A stretch of 64,000 bases of DNA, taken from assembly GCA_026413755.1 (NCBI GenBank), contig JAOAKH010000003.1, positions 34,416-98,415 on the forward strand, given 5' to 3'. This document shows, piece after piece, positions 7,273-15,108 of the stretch; within the stretch, counting starts at the first letter, position 1; every line of letters begins with the position of its first letter. Position numbers and translations under genes: made by a program. The stretch is from Acidilobaceae archaeon. GTDB taxonomy: Archaea; Thermoproteota; Thermoprotei_A; Sulfolobales; Acidilobaceae. The notes under the pieces were generated by a model, which did no database searches, was not told the DNA's origin, and was given only the letters and a program-made list of their open reading frames with translations.

Positions 7273-10200
7273 TTGCTTAGAACTTTCATGGGAGCTCTAG
7301 TTCTCCTAATGATGTTGCTGAGCACGTTCCCCGTTCATGCGTTCTCTAAGAGCCCTAAGGGCGAAGAGGCAGAGTTCCTCGTCTTCGGCCCATACCCCTC
7401 TAGCAAGGAGAGTATGGAGTCTCTCAAGTCCGCGGTTAGGTCTGCAGGAGGGGCAGTTCTCGAGGAGTTCCCACTGCTAGGCGGCGTCCTGATCAGAGCC
7501 TCCCAGGAGGCCGTTAGGAGGCTCTCCTCCCTTGGATACGAGGTCTACATTAACTCTCAGCTCCAGCTCATAGAACCCAGAGAAGAGCCGACGGCGTCCC
7601 TGGAGCCCATGGTGAGAGTAAGCGTTCCCAGCATAGGCGCCCCCTCTGCTTGGGCAATGGGGCTGAACGGGAGCGGCGTTAGGGTGGCAGTCATAGATAC
7701 CGGTATTTTCGACTCTCACCCGTGGTTCATGAGAGGCGGGAGGAGCATAGTCGTGTGGGAGTACAACGCCACTGATGCGCGCGAGGTGGACTACTGCGGC
7801 AAAGGCACAGCTGATGCATCAGATCACGGAACTCACGTCGCGGGCATAATAGCTAGCCAGAACGTTACGTCCAGGGGCGTTGCTCCAGGCGTAGTTCTCT
7901 ACGACATAATAGTCTTCGCCCGTCCATGTCGTACTACTACCGATGCAATTATTGCCAGGGGAGTGGAGAGAGCGCTGCTGGGCCCGGACAACCAGCCTGG
8001 CAGCGGCGATGAGCCACACATAATTACCATGAGCCTAGGCGCGGTAGTTCATCCCTCGACTCAGTATGCTATATACGTTGGCGCAGTACCCAAGCCCGCT
8101 GTTATTGAGGTGTTGGAGAGGGCGGCCTCGAGAGCCGTAGTGACGGTCGCTGCAGGGAACAACTACGGGATTAATTACTTCAACTACCTCTGCCTTGCTA
8201 GCGGCGTCATATGCGTTGGAGCTACTGACGACCGGAGGACCTTGACCGCTGCGGACGACAGGATGGCTAGCTTCAGCTCCAGAGGCCCAGGCCTCCCAGG
8301 CATGATGGTGCCCCTAGTCTCTGCGCCAGGGGTGTCCATAGTCTCTGCCTCAGTTCCAGAGAGGGCTGCTGGCCGTGTGCCCACTAGGGCTCTCAGCGGC
8401 ACCTCGATGGCGACTCCTCATGCTGCCGGGGCAGCCGCTATAATAATCCAACAGTTCCTGAGCCAAGGCAGGCCTCTGGACCCAGCGGAGGTCGCTAAGG
8501 CCCTAGCGCACACTGCAAGGGACGTGCTAGTGGGCAACTACAACCCAGGGCTTACCGTGAGCACCATCACAGATCATGGGGCAGGACAGATCAACTTAAC
8601 GGCTGCAGTGTCCAGGCTGGTGAGCATGGACTCAGGAGGCAGGCCTTTCGTGCACATGTTCTCCCCTGTCCCCTCCGGCTCCTTCTCGTTCAGGGTCATT
8701 AACATAGCGGGCTCTGCCGTGGATCTGGAGGTGAGCATAGTAGCTAGATACGAGTACGATCCAGATTTAGTGAACTTAACTGACCGATTCTCCGTTAGCC
8801 ACTCGAGACTCTCCCTGCCGCCAGGGGGTTCTGCAAGCATAACGGTGAGCTTTAGGGACCTTCCGCCTGGGGTAGCGGGGGGCTACGTGGTCCTGAGAGG
8901 CCACGGGATTACCCACAGGTTCCCATTCCTCATAACTGTTCCCGTAGACGTTAGGCCTGACCTTCCGTGGAACGGTGGAATTGCCGTAATGAGGCTCAAC
9001 TCACGGGACAACGTTTACGATCACCCCGTTCTGTTCGTGAACGTGCGCAGTGCAGCCATAGAGCCCCTGTTTGTGGTGCTACAGACAGGCGGCGGAACTG
9101 TGTTTACGATATCCGAGTCTAGAATTGTTCTCACATCTCCCACCTTCCTCAACTCTGCTGGCAGGGTGCACTACGTTAGCGAACAGGGCCTCTACATGCT
9201 AACGCTGAACCCAAGCGGCTCAATTACTACTCCTGTGGGCATAGCTATTGTAGTGGGTTCCGTCACCAGTAACATAGAGAGGCTCGACATGGCCGTCGAG
9301 GAGCTCCGGGGCTCTGTATGGATCCTGGAGATTACCGCGAGCTTCCTAAGGTATTCGCTGGAGGTCCTGAGGCAGGAGCTGCAGAGTAGCACCTCTAGGC
9401 TAGAGCAGATGATAAGGCAGGAGTCGGAGCAGAGAAAGGCGGAGATAGAGAGGCTAGAGAGAGCTATCAGCGGCGTTCAGAGCTCCCTTTCCTCCCTAGA
9501 GCAGAGCGTGAGGTCCCTAGCTCAGCAGCTACAGAGCGAGGTAGAGGCCAGAAAGAGAGAGATAGCGAGGCTAGATGAAGCGATCAACAGCCTAGCTCAG
9601 CAGCTACAGAGCGAGGTAGAGGCCAGAAAGAGAGAGATAGCGAGGCTGGAGGAGTCCATTAGAAACCTCCAACAGTCCGTTCAGTCGCTTGAGAGGAGCC
9701 TCTCTATCCTGAGGATGGAGCTACAGAGAGAGATAGCTGCGAGAAGGGCAGAAATAGAGAGGCTAGAGCAGCTACTGAGGCAGGAGTCAGAGGCTAGAAG
9801 AGCTGAGGACGCCAGGCTAGAGAGGCTAATAGTCAGCGAGTCAGAGGACAGGAAAGCAGAAATAAGGCGCTTGAACCAGAGCATAGGGCTGCTGGAGAGG
9901 GCCCTGAGGGCAGTAGAGGAAGCAGTCAGAGCTCTGCGAGGAGACCTCCAGCGCGAGTCAGAGGCTAGGAGAGCTGAGGACGCCAGGCTAGAGAGGCTAA
10001 TAGTCAGCGAGGCAGAAGCTAGAAGAGCTGAGATAGCCAGGCTCGAGGGTGCCCTCAGGGGCGTCCAGCAGGCCGTAGCTTCTCTTGAGGGCAGCCTGAG
10101 GGCCCTCAGAGTGAGCCTTGAGTCCCTCGAGAGGAGGGCCGTCCTCATGAACGAGAGCCTGAGGGCAGCAATAAGGGCTGAGGCGGAGAGGATATCTAGG

Positions 10201-10491
10201 CTCGAAGCGGAGGCGAGGGCGCTGAGGGCCAGCATAGAGGCGGCCTCTAGGGAGCTCAGCGAGAGGCTGAGCGCCCTGAACAGGGAGCTAGAGAGGAGGT
10301 CAGCAGAGCTCTCCCGGCAGATAGAGGCTACCTCTTCAGAGCTAGAGAGGGAGCTAGGAGAGAGGGCCTCAGAGATCCAGAGCCTCAGGCAGGAGCACGA
10401 CACTACCCGTGCTATTAGCCTGGGCAGCACTTTGCTGGCACTGATAGCGCTGTTGCTGGCAGCCTACCAGGTCTTCCTCAGGCGCTTCTAG
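7273..10491 (+). CDS. Secreted subtilisin-like protease with coiled-coil stalk and C-terminal anchor (copy 2)
   Basis: A 1072-residue paralogue of the preceding gene with the same plan: signal peptide (1-25), propeptide-like segment (33-105), S8 domain with triad D142/H185/S378 and oxyanion N296, Fn3-like beta region (about 450-660), coiled coil (about 667-1043) and a C-terminal transmembrane helix (about 1048-1067) followed by LRRF. The catalytic domains differ considerably between the copies while the distal stalk is almost the same at DNA level, suggesting recent exchange between the stalks. The stalk is about 45 residues longer than in copy 1, and contains a perfect 57-bp tandem duplication (9516-9572 and 9591-9647, 75 bp apart). 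The TTG start has its own TATA box near 7229. The next features are a tRNA-Gly on the other strand and TrmY. Confidence 0.88.
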   Translation: MLRTFMGALVLLMMLLSTFPVHAFSKSPKGEEAEFLVFGPYPSSKESMESLKSAVRSAGGAVLEEFPLLGGVLIRASQEAVRRLSSLGYEVYINSQLQLIEPREEPTASLEPMVRVSVPSIGAPSAWAMGLNGSGVRVAVIDTGIFDSHPWFMRGGRSIVVWEYNATDAREVDYCGKGTADASDHGTHVAGIIASQNVTSRGVAPGVVLYDIIVFARPCRTTTDAIIARGVERALLGPDNQPGSGDEPHIITMSLGAVVHPSTQYAIYVGAVPKPAVIEVLERAASRAVVTVAAGNNYGINYFNYLCLASGVICVGATDDRRTLTAADDRMASFSSRGPGLPGMMVPLVSAPGVSIVSASVPERAAGRVPTRALSGTSMATPHAAGAAAIIIQQFLSQGRPLDPAEVAKALAHTARDVLVGNYNPGLTVSTITDHGAGQINLTAAVSRLVSMDSGGRPFVHMFSPVPSGSFSFRVINIAGSAVDLEVSIVARYEYDPDLVNLTDRFSVSHSRLSLPPGGSASITVSFRDLPPGVAGGYVVLRGHGITHRFPFLITVPVDVRPDLPWNGGIAVMRLNSRDNVYDHPVLFVNVRSAAIEPLFVVLQTGGGTVFTISESRIVLTSPTFLNSAGRVHYVSEQGLYMLTLNPSGSITTPVGIAIVVGSVTSNIERLDMAVEELRGSVWILEITASFLRYSLEVLRQELQSSTSRLEQMIRQESEQRKAEIERLERAISGVQSSLSSLEQSVRSLAQQLQSEVEARKREIARLDEAINSLAQQLQSEVEARKREIARLEESIRNLQQSVQSLERSLSILRMELQREIAARRAEIERLEQLLRQESEARRAEDARLERLIVSESEDRKAEIRRLNQSIGLLERALRAVEEAVRALRGDLQRESEARRAEDARLERLIVSEAEARRAEIARLEGALRGVQQAVASLEGSLRALRVSLESLERRAVLMNESLRAAIRAEAERISRLEAEARALRASIEAASRELSERLSALNRELERRSAELSRQIEATSSELERELGERASEIQSLRQEHDTTRAISLGSTLLALIALLLAAYQVFLRRF
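9516..9647 (+). repeat. Exact 57-bp repeat with 75-bp period inside the coiled-coil stalk
   Basis: Positions 9516-9572 and 9591-9647 are identical, offset 75 bp, so the encoded unit is 25 residues (for example 'SLAQQLQSEVEARKREIARL' in both). Twenty-five is not a multiple of seven, so each unit would need a hendecad (11+7+7) or a stutter to keep the coiled coil in register. It looks like a recent in-frame duplication that lengthened the stalk. Confidence 0.9.
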
Positions 10492-10553
10492 AGGTTTTAG
10501 ATTTTTCAGCTTTTTATCTATCTCTTTCTAGCACGTTGACATAAGGAAAGAGG

Positions 10554-10629
<76 letters not shown>

Positions 10630-10668
10630 CCACTCGCTTATACCTCCTAGAGCTTTTATAGAGCGGAG

Positions 10669-11217
10669 ATGAGCGGCGCATACGTAATAGTTTCCCCCAC
10701 GGGGGCGACGAAACCTTTCGCGCTAAGGGGCTACGCGGGCTCTAGCGGGAGACTCGACGTGGTAGCTAGGTGTATAATAGCCTCCTCCATAGAGCCCTCC
10801 GCTGCCGTATATGCCCTCCTCCTAGGCCCCCCTAACCCCCCTAAGCTCCTCGTGGCGCCCGCAGGCTGCTGCGCCGGGCTGAGGGAGCTGGAGCTCATGG
10901 CAGACATGAGCAGGGCGTTGAAGAGGGGGGAGGGCGAGTGGTTACACGTAAGGGATCAAGGCCTGGAGGAGCTCCTAGGCTGGCTCTCGAGAGATCACGA
11001 GATAGTGCTCCTGGAAGAGAGGGGGAAGAACGCCCTGCTCTACAGGGAGCTGGTCCTAGGGAGGAAGGCCATGTTCTTGGGCTCACATCTGGACATGCCG
11101 CCGGAGGCGCTCTCGCTGGTGAGGAGGTATGCGAAGGCCTCTGTCTCCGTGGGCCCCAGGAGCCTACACGCAGATCACGTAGTGGCCTTCCTCGCTTGGC
11201 TCCGCTCTCAAGCTTAA
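10669..11217 (+). CDS. trmY: tRNA (pseudouridine54-N1)-methyltransferase TrmY
   Basis: A 182-residue SPOUT-class methyltransferase that makes N1-methylpseudouridine at position 54 in the archaeal tRNA T-loop using S-adenosylmethionine. Family hallmarks are the N-terminal 'GRLDVVARCIIAS' and 'LLLGPPNPPKLL' blocks (about 26-60) and the C-terminal cofactor-knot region 'FLGSHLDMPPEALSL' (about 136-150). The length agrees with the family. The ATG at 10669 is preceded by 'cttttatag', a TATA-like element, with little room for a leader, so translation may be nearly leaderless. It sits between a divergent tRNA-Gly and ribosomal protein L2. Confidence 0.85.
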   Translation: MSGAYVIVSPTGATKPFALRGYAGSSGRLDVVARCIIASSIEPSAAVYALLLGPPNPPKLLVAPAGCCAGLRELELMADMSRALKRGEGEWLHVRDQGLEELLGWLSRDHEIVLLEERGKNALLYRELVLGRKAMFLGSHLDMPPEALSLVRRYAKASVSVGPRSLHADHVVAFLAWLRSQA

Positions 11218-11251
11218 TAGCCCTCAGGCTGCGCGAGGGCAGGGAGCATAG

Positions 11252-11983
11252 GTGGGCAAAAGCCTAATACAGCAGAGAGCAGGCAGAGGGGGCATAAACT
11301 TCAGGAACCCCGATCACATTCACCCGGGGCCAGCGAGGTACCCGCCGCTCTCGGAAGAAACGAAGAGAGGAGAGGTTAAGGAGCTTCTCCACGATCCGGG
11401 CAGATATGTGCCGCTAGCTAGGGTGAAGCTGGAGGACGGCGCCGAGTTCCTCATGCCGGCTGCAGAGGGAGTTAGGGTAGGGCAGGTGGTGGAGGTAGGC
11501 CCGCAGGCCAAGCCTGAGGTGGGGAACGTGCTGCCGTTGGGAAGAGTTCCCGAGGGGACCATGGTGTTTAACGTGGAGCTGAGGCCCGGCGACGGCGGTA
11601 GGGTAGCTAGGCAGGCCGGCAGCTATGCGCTAGTCATAGGCAAGAGCGGCGACCGAGTTATGGTGCAGCTGCCCAGCGGGGAGCAGAAGGAGTTCAGCGC
11701 AGACTGCAGGGCAACGATAGGGGTCCCTGCCGGCGCCGGGAGGGTGGAGAAGCCGCTGGTTAAGGCAGGCGATGCGTTCCACAAGTGGAAGGTGAAGGCC
11801 AGGAAGTGGCCTAGGAGCAGGGGAGTGGCGAGGGTAGCAGCAAGCCACCCCTTCGGCGGCGGGAGGCACAAGAGGAAGAGCAAGCCCTCCACGATCTCCC
11901 GCGGAGCGCCGCCTGGGAGAAAGGTAGGGCACATAGCAGCGAGGAGGACCGGCAGAAGGAAGGGCGCCTCCTCGAAGGCCTAG
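11252..11983 (+). CDS. rpl2: Large ribosomal subunit protein L2 (uL2)
   Basis: A 243-residue archaeal L2, the rRNA-binding protein near the peptidyl-transferase centre. The N-terminal 'MGKSLIQQRAGRGG', the central 'GDGGRVARQAGSYALVIG' and the C-terminal 'SHPFGGGRHKRKSKPSTISR' block with its conserved His are all present. The GTG start follows 'gcatag' 34 bp after trmY. L2 normally lies in the S10-type ribosomal operon between L23 and S19. Here neither neighbour is present and the gene instead precedes S7, so it has been relocated or the operon has been split. Confidence 0.95.
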   Translation: MGKSLIQQRAGRGGINFRNPDHIHPGPARYPPLSEETKRGEVKELLHDPGRYVPLARVKLEDGAEFLMPAAEGVRVGQVVEVGPQAKPEVGNVLPLGRVPEGTMVFNVELRPGDGGRVARQAGSYALVIGKSGDRVMVQLPSGEQKEFSADCRATIGVPAGAGRVEKPLVKAGDAFHKWKVKARKWPRSRGVARVAASHPFGGGRHKRKSKPSTISRGAPPGRKVGHIAARRTGRRKGASSKA

Positions 11984-12025
11984 CTTTTTAAGGAGCTGAG
12001 CCCATTTCTGCCCGGGTGATCTCGG

Positions 12026-12604
12026 ATAGAGCCAGAGTTCAACGCCCCGCTGCTCTTCGGCAAGTGGAGCTACGTGGGGGTAGAGGTGAGGGACCCCAGC
12101 CTGAAGAAGTACATTAGCCTGAAGCCAGTCATCCTGCCGCACACGGGCGGGAGGCACGAGCACAGGCGCTTTGGGAAGGCAGAGGTGCCCATAGTTGAGA
12201 GGCTCATGAACATGCTCATGAGGCCTGGCAGGAGCGGGGGGAAGAAGCAGCTGGCGTATAACATCGTGAAGACTGCCTTTGACATAATCCACCTCGAGAC
12301 GGGCGAAAACCCGCTCCAGGTGCTGGTGAGGGCAATAGAGAAGGCAGCCCCTAGGGAGGAGACGACAAGGATCATGTACGGCGGCATAACGTACAGGGTC
12401 TCCGTGGACGTCTCGCCGCAGAGGAGAGTGGACCTGGCCCTCAGGTTCATAGCGGAGGGCGCTAGGCAGGCAGCTTTCAACAACCCCAAGCCGATAGAGG
12501 AATGCCTTGCAGAGGAGATCATAAAGGCTTCCAGAGGGGATCCGCAGAGCTATGCCATAAGGCAGAAGGAGGAGATCGAGAGAATAGCCCTGAGCTCAAG
12601 GTAA
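12026..12604 (+). CDS. rps7: Small ribosomal subunit protein S7 (uS7), start codon unclear
   Basis: Archaeal S7, which organises the 30S head. The conserved N-terminal 'LFGKW' followed by '[12 protein letters not shown]' is encoded upstream of the first GTG (12074) in this frame, so that GTG cannot be the true start. The frame opens at 12020 after a TGA and holds no ATG, GTG or TTG before 12074. The best candidate is ATA at 12026, preceded at the right spacing by a Shine-Dalgarno-like GGTGAT (12015-12020); CTG at 12050 is weaker. Alternatively a leaderless GTG at 12016 is used and a one-base indel follows. A TATA-like CTTTTTAAG (11984-11992) places the transcript start near 12014. The body ('[30 protein letters not shown]...', C-terminal '[16 protein letters not shown]') is intact. 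Confidence 0.9.
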   Translation: MEPEFNAPLLFGKWSYVGVEVRDPSLKKYISLKPVILPHTGGRHEHRRFGKAEVPIVERLMNMLMRPGRSGGKKQLAYNIVKTAFDIIHLETGENPLQVLVRAIEKAAPREETTRIMYGGITYRVSVDVSPQRRVDLALRFIAEGARQAAFNNPKPIEECLAEEIIKASRGDPQSYAIRQKEEIERIALSSR

Positions 12605-12646
12605 GTATTAAAGGGCCGGCCTATGATGTTTTGCAGGTGAGCGGAA

Positions 12647-13960
12647 GTGCCCGAGAAGCCCCACCTGAACCTGGTGGTAATAGGCCACGTGGATCATGGG
12701 AAGAGCACGCTAGTGGGCCACTTGCTCTGGAGGCTCGGGTTCATTGACGAGAAGAAGTTCAAGGAGGTGGAGGAGCTAGCGAGGAGCAGGGGCAAAGAGG
12801 ACAACAAGTTCGCTTGGCTGCTCGACAAAATGAAGGAGGAGAGGGAGAGGGGAATCACCATAGACCCTGCCTTCGTGAAGTTCGAGACGAAGAAATACTA
12901 CTTCACTATAATTGACGCCCCTGGCCACAGGGACTTCGTGAAGAACATGATCACCGGCGCAAGCCAGGCAGACGCTGCGCTAGTGGTGGTCTCTGCCAGG
13001 AAGGGAGAGTTTGAGGCGGGCATGAGCCTCGAGGGCCAGACGAGGGAGCACCTGCTGCTAGCTAAGACCCTGGGGCTAGATCAGGTCATAGTCTCCATAA
13101 ACAAGATGGACGCGCCAGAGGTCAACTACGACAAGAAGAGGTACGATGAGATGGTCGCGGTCCTCAAGAAGTTCATGAAGGGCATTGGCTACAACCCGGA
13201 CGTGGTGCCCTTCATACCTACCAGCGGCTGGCTGGGGGAGAACCTAATAGAGAGGAGCCCCAACATGCCTTGGTACACAGGGCCTACTATCGTTGAGGCA
13301 CTAGATCAGCTTAAGCCCCCGCAGAAGCCCATAGACAAGCCCCTGAGGATCCCCATCTCTGGCGTGTACTCCATCTCCGGAGCTGGTACGGTGCCGGTAG
13401 GCAGGGTGGAGACCGGAGTGCTGCGAGTGGGCGACAAGGTCGTCATCATGCCCTCTGGCATAGTGGCAGAGGTGAGGAGCATACAGATGCACTACCAGGA
13501 CCTACCGAAGGCAGAGCCAGGGGACAACATCGGCTTCGCGCTGAGAGGAGTTTCCAAGGAGGACGTAAAGAGGGGCGATGTGGTGGGCAGTGTTGATAAC
13601 CCGCCCACCGTTGCAGAGGAGTTCACGGCAAGGATCTTCGTCGTCTGGCACCCTACTGCCATAGCGCTTGGCTACACGCCTGTAGTACATGTGCACACCG
13701 CTAGCGTAAGTGCTAGGATGACCGAGATCACGGCTAAGCTTGACCCCAGGACGGGCAAGGTGATGGAGGAGAAGCCGCAGATACTCAAGCCGGGAGAGTC
13801 TGCCATAGTTAAGTTCAAGCCCGTCAAGCCGCTAGTAGTGGAGAAGTTCAGCGAGTTCCCGCCGCTGGGCAGGTTCGCCATGAGGGACATGAACAAGACC
13901 ATAGGCATAGGCATAGTTACGGACGTAGTTAAGTCAAAGGTAGAGGTAAAGGCGAGGTAA
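12647..13960 (+). CDS. tuf: Translation elongation factor EF-1alpha (aEF1A)
   Basis: A 437-residue GTPase that carries aminoacyl-tRNA to the ribosome. G1 is GHVDHGKST (about 11-19), G2 region 'RERGITIDPAFVKFET', G3 'DAPGHRDF' (about 90-97) and G4 'NKMD' (about 152). Beta-barrel domains 2 and 3 follow. The GTG start has GGTGAGC just upstream. It stands between S7 (42 bp upstream) and S10 (3 bp downstream), the conserved archaeal order. Length and motifs are complete. Confidence 0.97.
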   Translation: MPEKPHLNLVVIGHVDHGKSTLVGHLLWRLGFIDEKKFKEVEELARSRGKEDNKFAWLLDKMKEERERGITIDPAFVKFETKKYYFTIIDAPGHRDFVKNMITGASQADAALVVVSARKGEFEAGMSLEGQTREHLLLAKTLGLDQVIVSINKMDAPEVNYDKKRYDEMVAVLKKFMKGIGYNPDVVPFIPTSGWLGENLIERSPNMPWYTGPTIVEALDQLKPPQKPIDKPLRIPISGVYSISGAGTVPVGRVETGVLRVGDKVVIMPSGIVAEVRSIQMHYQDLPKAEPGDNIGFALRGVSKEDVKRGDVVGSVDNPPTVAEEFTARIFVVWHPTAIALGYTPVVHVHTASVSARMTEITAKLDPRTGKVMEEKPQILKPGESAIVKFKPVKPLVVEKFSEFPPLGRFAMRDMNKTIGIGIVTDVVKSKVEVKAR

Positions 13961-13963
13961 ACG

Positions 13964-14275
13964 ATGTTTAAGATAAGGATATGGCTCTGGAGCACAAACG
14001 TGCAAAGCCTTAACGAAGTGGCCTTTCAGATAAAGGACATAGCGGAAAAGTCAGGCGTCAAGGTAAAGGGACCTGTGCCTCTGCCTACCACGCGTTTTGA
14101 GATGCCCGTCTTCAAACTCCCTCACGGCGAGGGGTCCAAGTACTGGGAGCACTGGGACATGAGGGTTCACAAGAGGCTGATAGACATAGAGGCGGACGAG
14201 AGGGTGCTAAGGAAGCTCATGAGGCTCCAGGTGCCCCAGGACGTTTACATAGAGATCAAGCAGATCTCCCGCTGA
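13964..14275 (+). CDS. rps10: Small ribosomal subunit protein S10 (uS10)
   Basis: A 103-residue S10 of the 30S head. '[22 protein letters not shown]' opens the fold, followed by '[20 protein letters not shown]' (a long loop contacting rRNA) and '[18 protein letters not shown]'. The ATG start lies 3 bp after the EF-1alpha stop, so the two are co-transcribed. It is the last gene of the L2-S7-EF1A-S10 group and is followed by a tRNA-Ser. Confidence 0.96.
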   Translation: MFKIRIWLWSTNVQSLNEVAFQIKDIAEKSGVKVKGPVPLPTTRFEMPVFKLPHGEGSKYWEHWDMRVHKRLIDIEADERVLRKLMRLQVPQDVYIEIKQISR

Positions 14276-14314
14276 GGTCCTTTATAAGCTTCTCGTAAGT
14301 CTCTATGTTTCTGG

Positions 14315-14400
14315 GCCGGGGTGGCCGAGCGGTCCAAGGCGGCGGGCTTGAGACCCGTTGTCCCTGCGGGGACGCGCGGGTTCGAATCCCGCCCCCGGCG
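14315..14400 (+). tRNA. tRNA-Ser (TGA)
   Basis: A class II tRNA: acceptor GCCGGGG/CCCCGGC, anticodon stem GCGGG/CCCGT with loop CTTGAGA (anticodon TGA), a long variable arm 'TGTCCCTGCGGGGACG', T arm GCGGG/CCCGC and discriminator G. No intron. CCA is not encoded. The 3' end abuts the stop codon of the convergent gene at 14402. Confidence 0.93.
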
Positions 14401-14401
14401 C

Positions 14402-15037
14402 CTAGAAGTACACTATGGTGGTCTCCTTTGGTAAGAGCTCCCTCCTCACCTCTAAGGCCCCCTCCGCTTTTACTGCCCTCTCCACGAACCTCAGGAACTC
14501 CGAGAGAGGGCTCAGTGGGAGGAAAGATCCGGGGACCCAGTAGTGCATGGGTATGGCTATCTTTGGCGAGAGCTGAGATATGACCTCGAGTGCCTCCCTT
14601 GGGCCTATGGTGTAGGTCCCTCCCACGGGCACCATTAGCACGTCCACGCTGCCTATGGACTCTATGTGATCTCTCTCCAGCCTGTGCCCCAGGTCGCCTA
14701 GGTGAGCTACCCTGAGGCCCTCTGCCTCTATCACGTAAGCCACGCTGATCCCTCTTCTCGCCCCCCTCTCCTTGTCGTGGAACAGCTTCACCCCTTTGAC
14801 CTTCACTCCCTTGACGAGGAACTCTCCTGCCCTCTCTTTGATGACCCTCGACTCCCTCTTTGCAGCCATCTCCACAGCGTTGTGATCATAGTGGTCGTGG
14901 GTGATTAGGATCAGGTCTGCCCCCTCTCTACACGTCCCCAGCCCTGCCCCTATGCTCTCCCCGTCGTGGGGGTCTATGGCTATCTTAACGTTAGTCTCTA
15001 AAATGAAGTAAGAGTGGCCGCACCACTTGATTAGCAA
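14402..15037 (-). CDS. Metallo-beta-lactamase-fold hydrolase (UPF0173-like)
   Basis: A 211-residue small metal-dependent hydrolase. The signature 'LITHDHYDHNAVE' (HxHxDH, about 45-57) supplies most metal ligands; further ligands are probably H114 region ('AHLGDLGH') and the late 'IPMHYW' His. The short form without RNase J or glyoxalase II domains matches the UPF0173/YtkL-type group, whose substrate is unknown. The TTG start at 15037 is supported by the N-terminal strand 'MLIKWCGHSYFIL'. The gene is divergent from pgk, with 71 bp between the starts, so the promoters are back to back. It ends 1 bp from tRNA-Ser. Confidence 0.8.
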   Translation of the reverse strand: MLIKWCGHSYFILETNVKIAIDPHDGESIGAGLGTCREGADLILITHDHYDHNAVEMAAKRESRVIKERAGEFLVKGVKVKGVKLFHDKERGARRGISVAYVIEAEGLRVAHLGDLGHRLERDHIESIGSVDVLMVPVGGTYTIGPREALEVISQLSPKIAIPMHYWVPGSFLPLSPLSEFLRFVERAVKAEGALEVRRELLPKETTIVYF

Positions 15038-15108
15038 ATCGTCTCCCGCCGCGCGAGCGCCCTAACATTTATATTGTTTGGCCTCTGCGTATTGCCAGTG
15101 GTAGCTAG

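Noticed and set aside
12074..12604. S7 beginning at GTG 12074
   Set aside because: It would delete the conserved 'LFGKW' segment encoded in the same frame just upstream, next to a TATA box and Shine-Dalgarno-like site.
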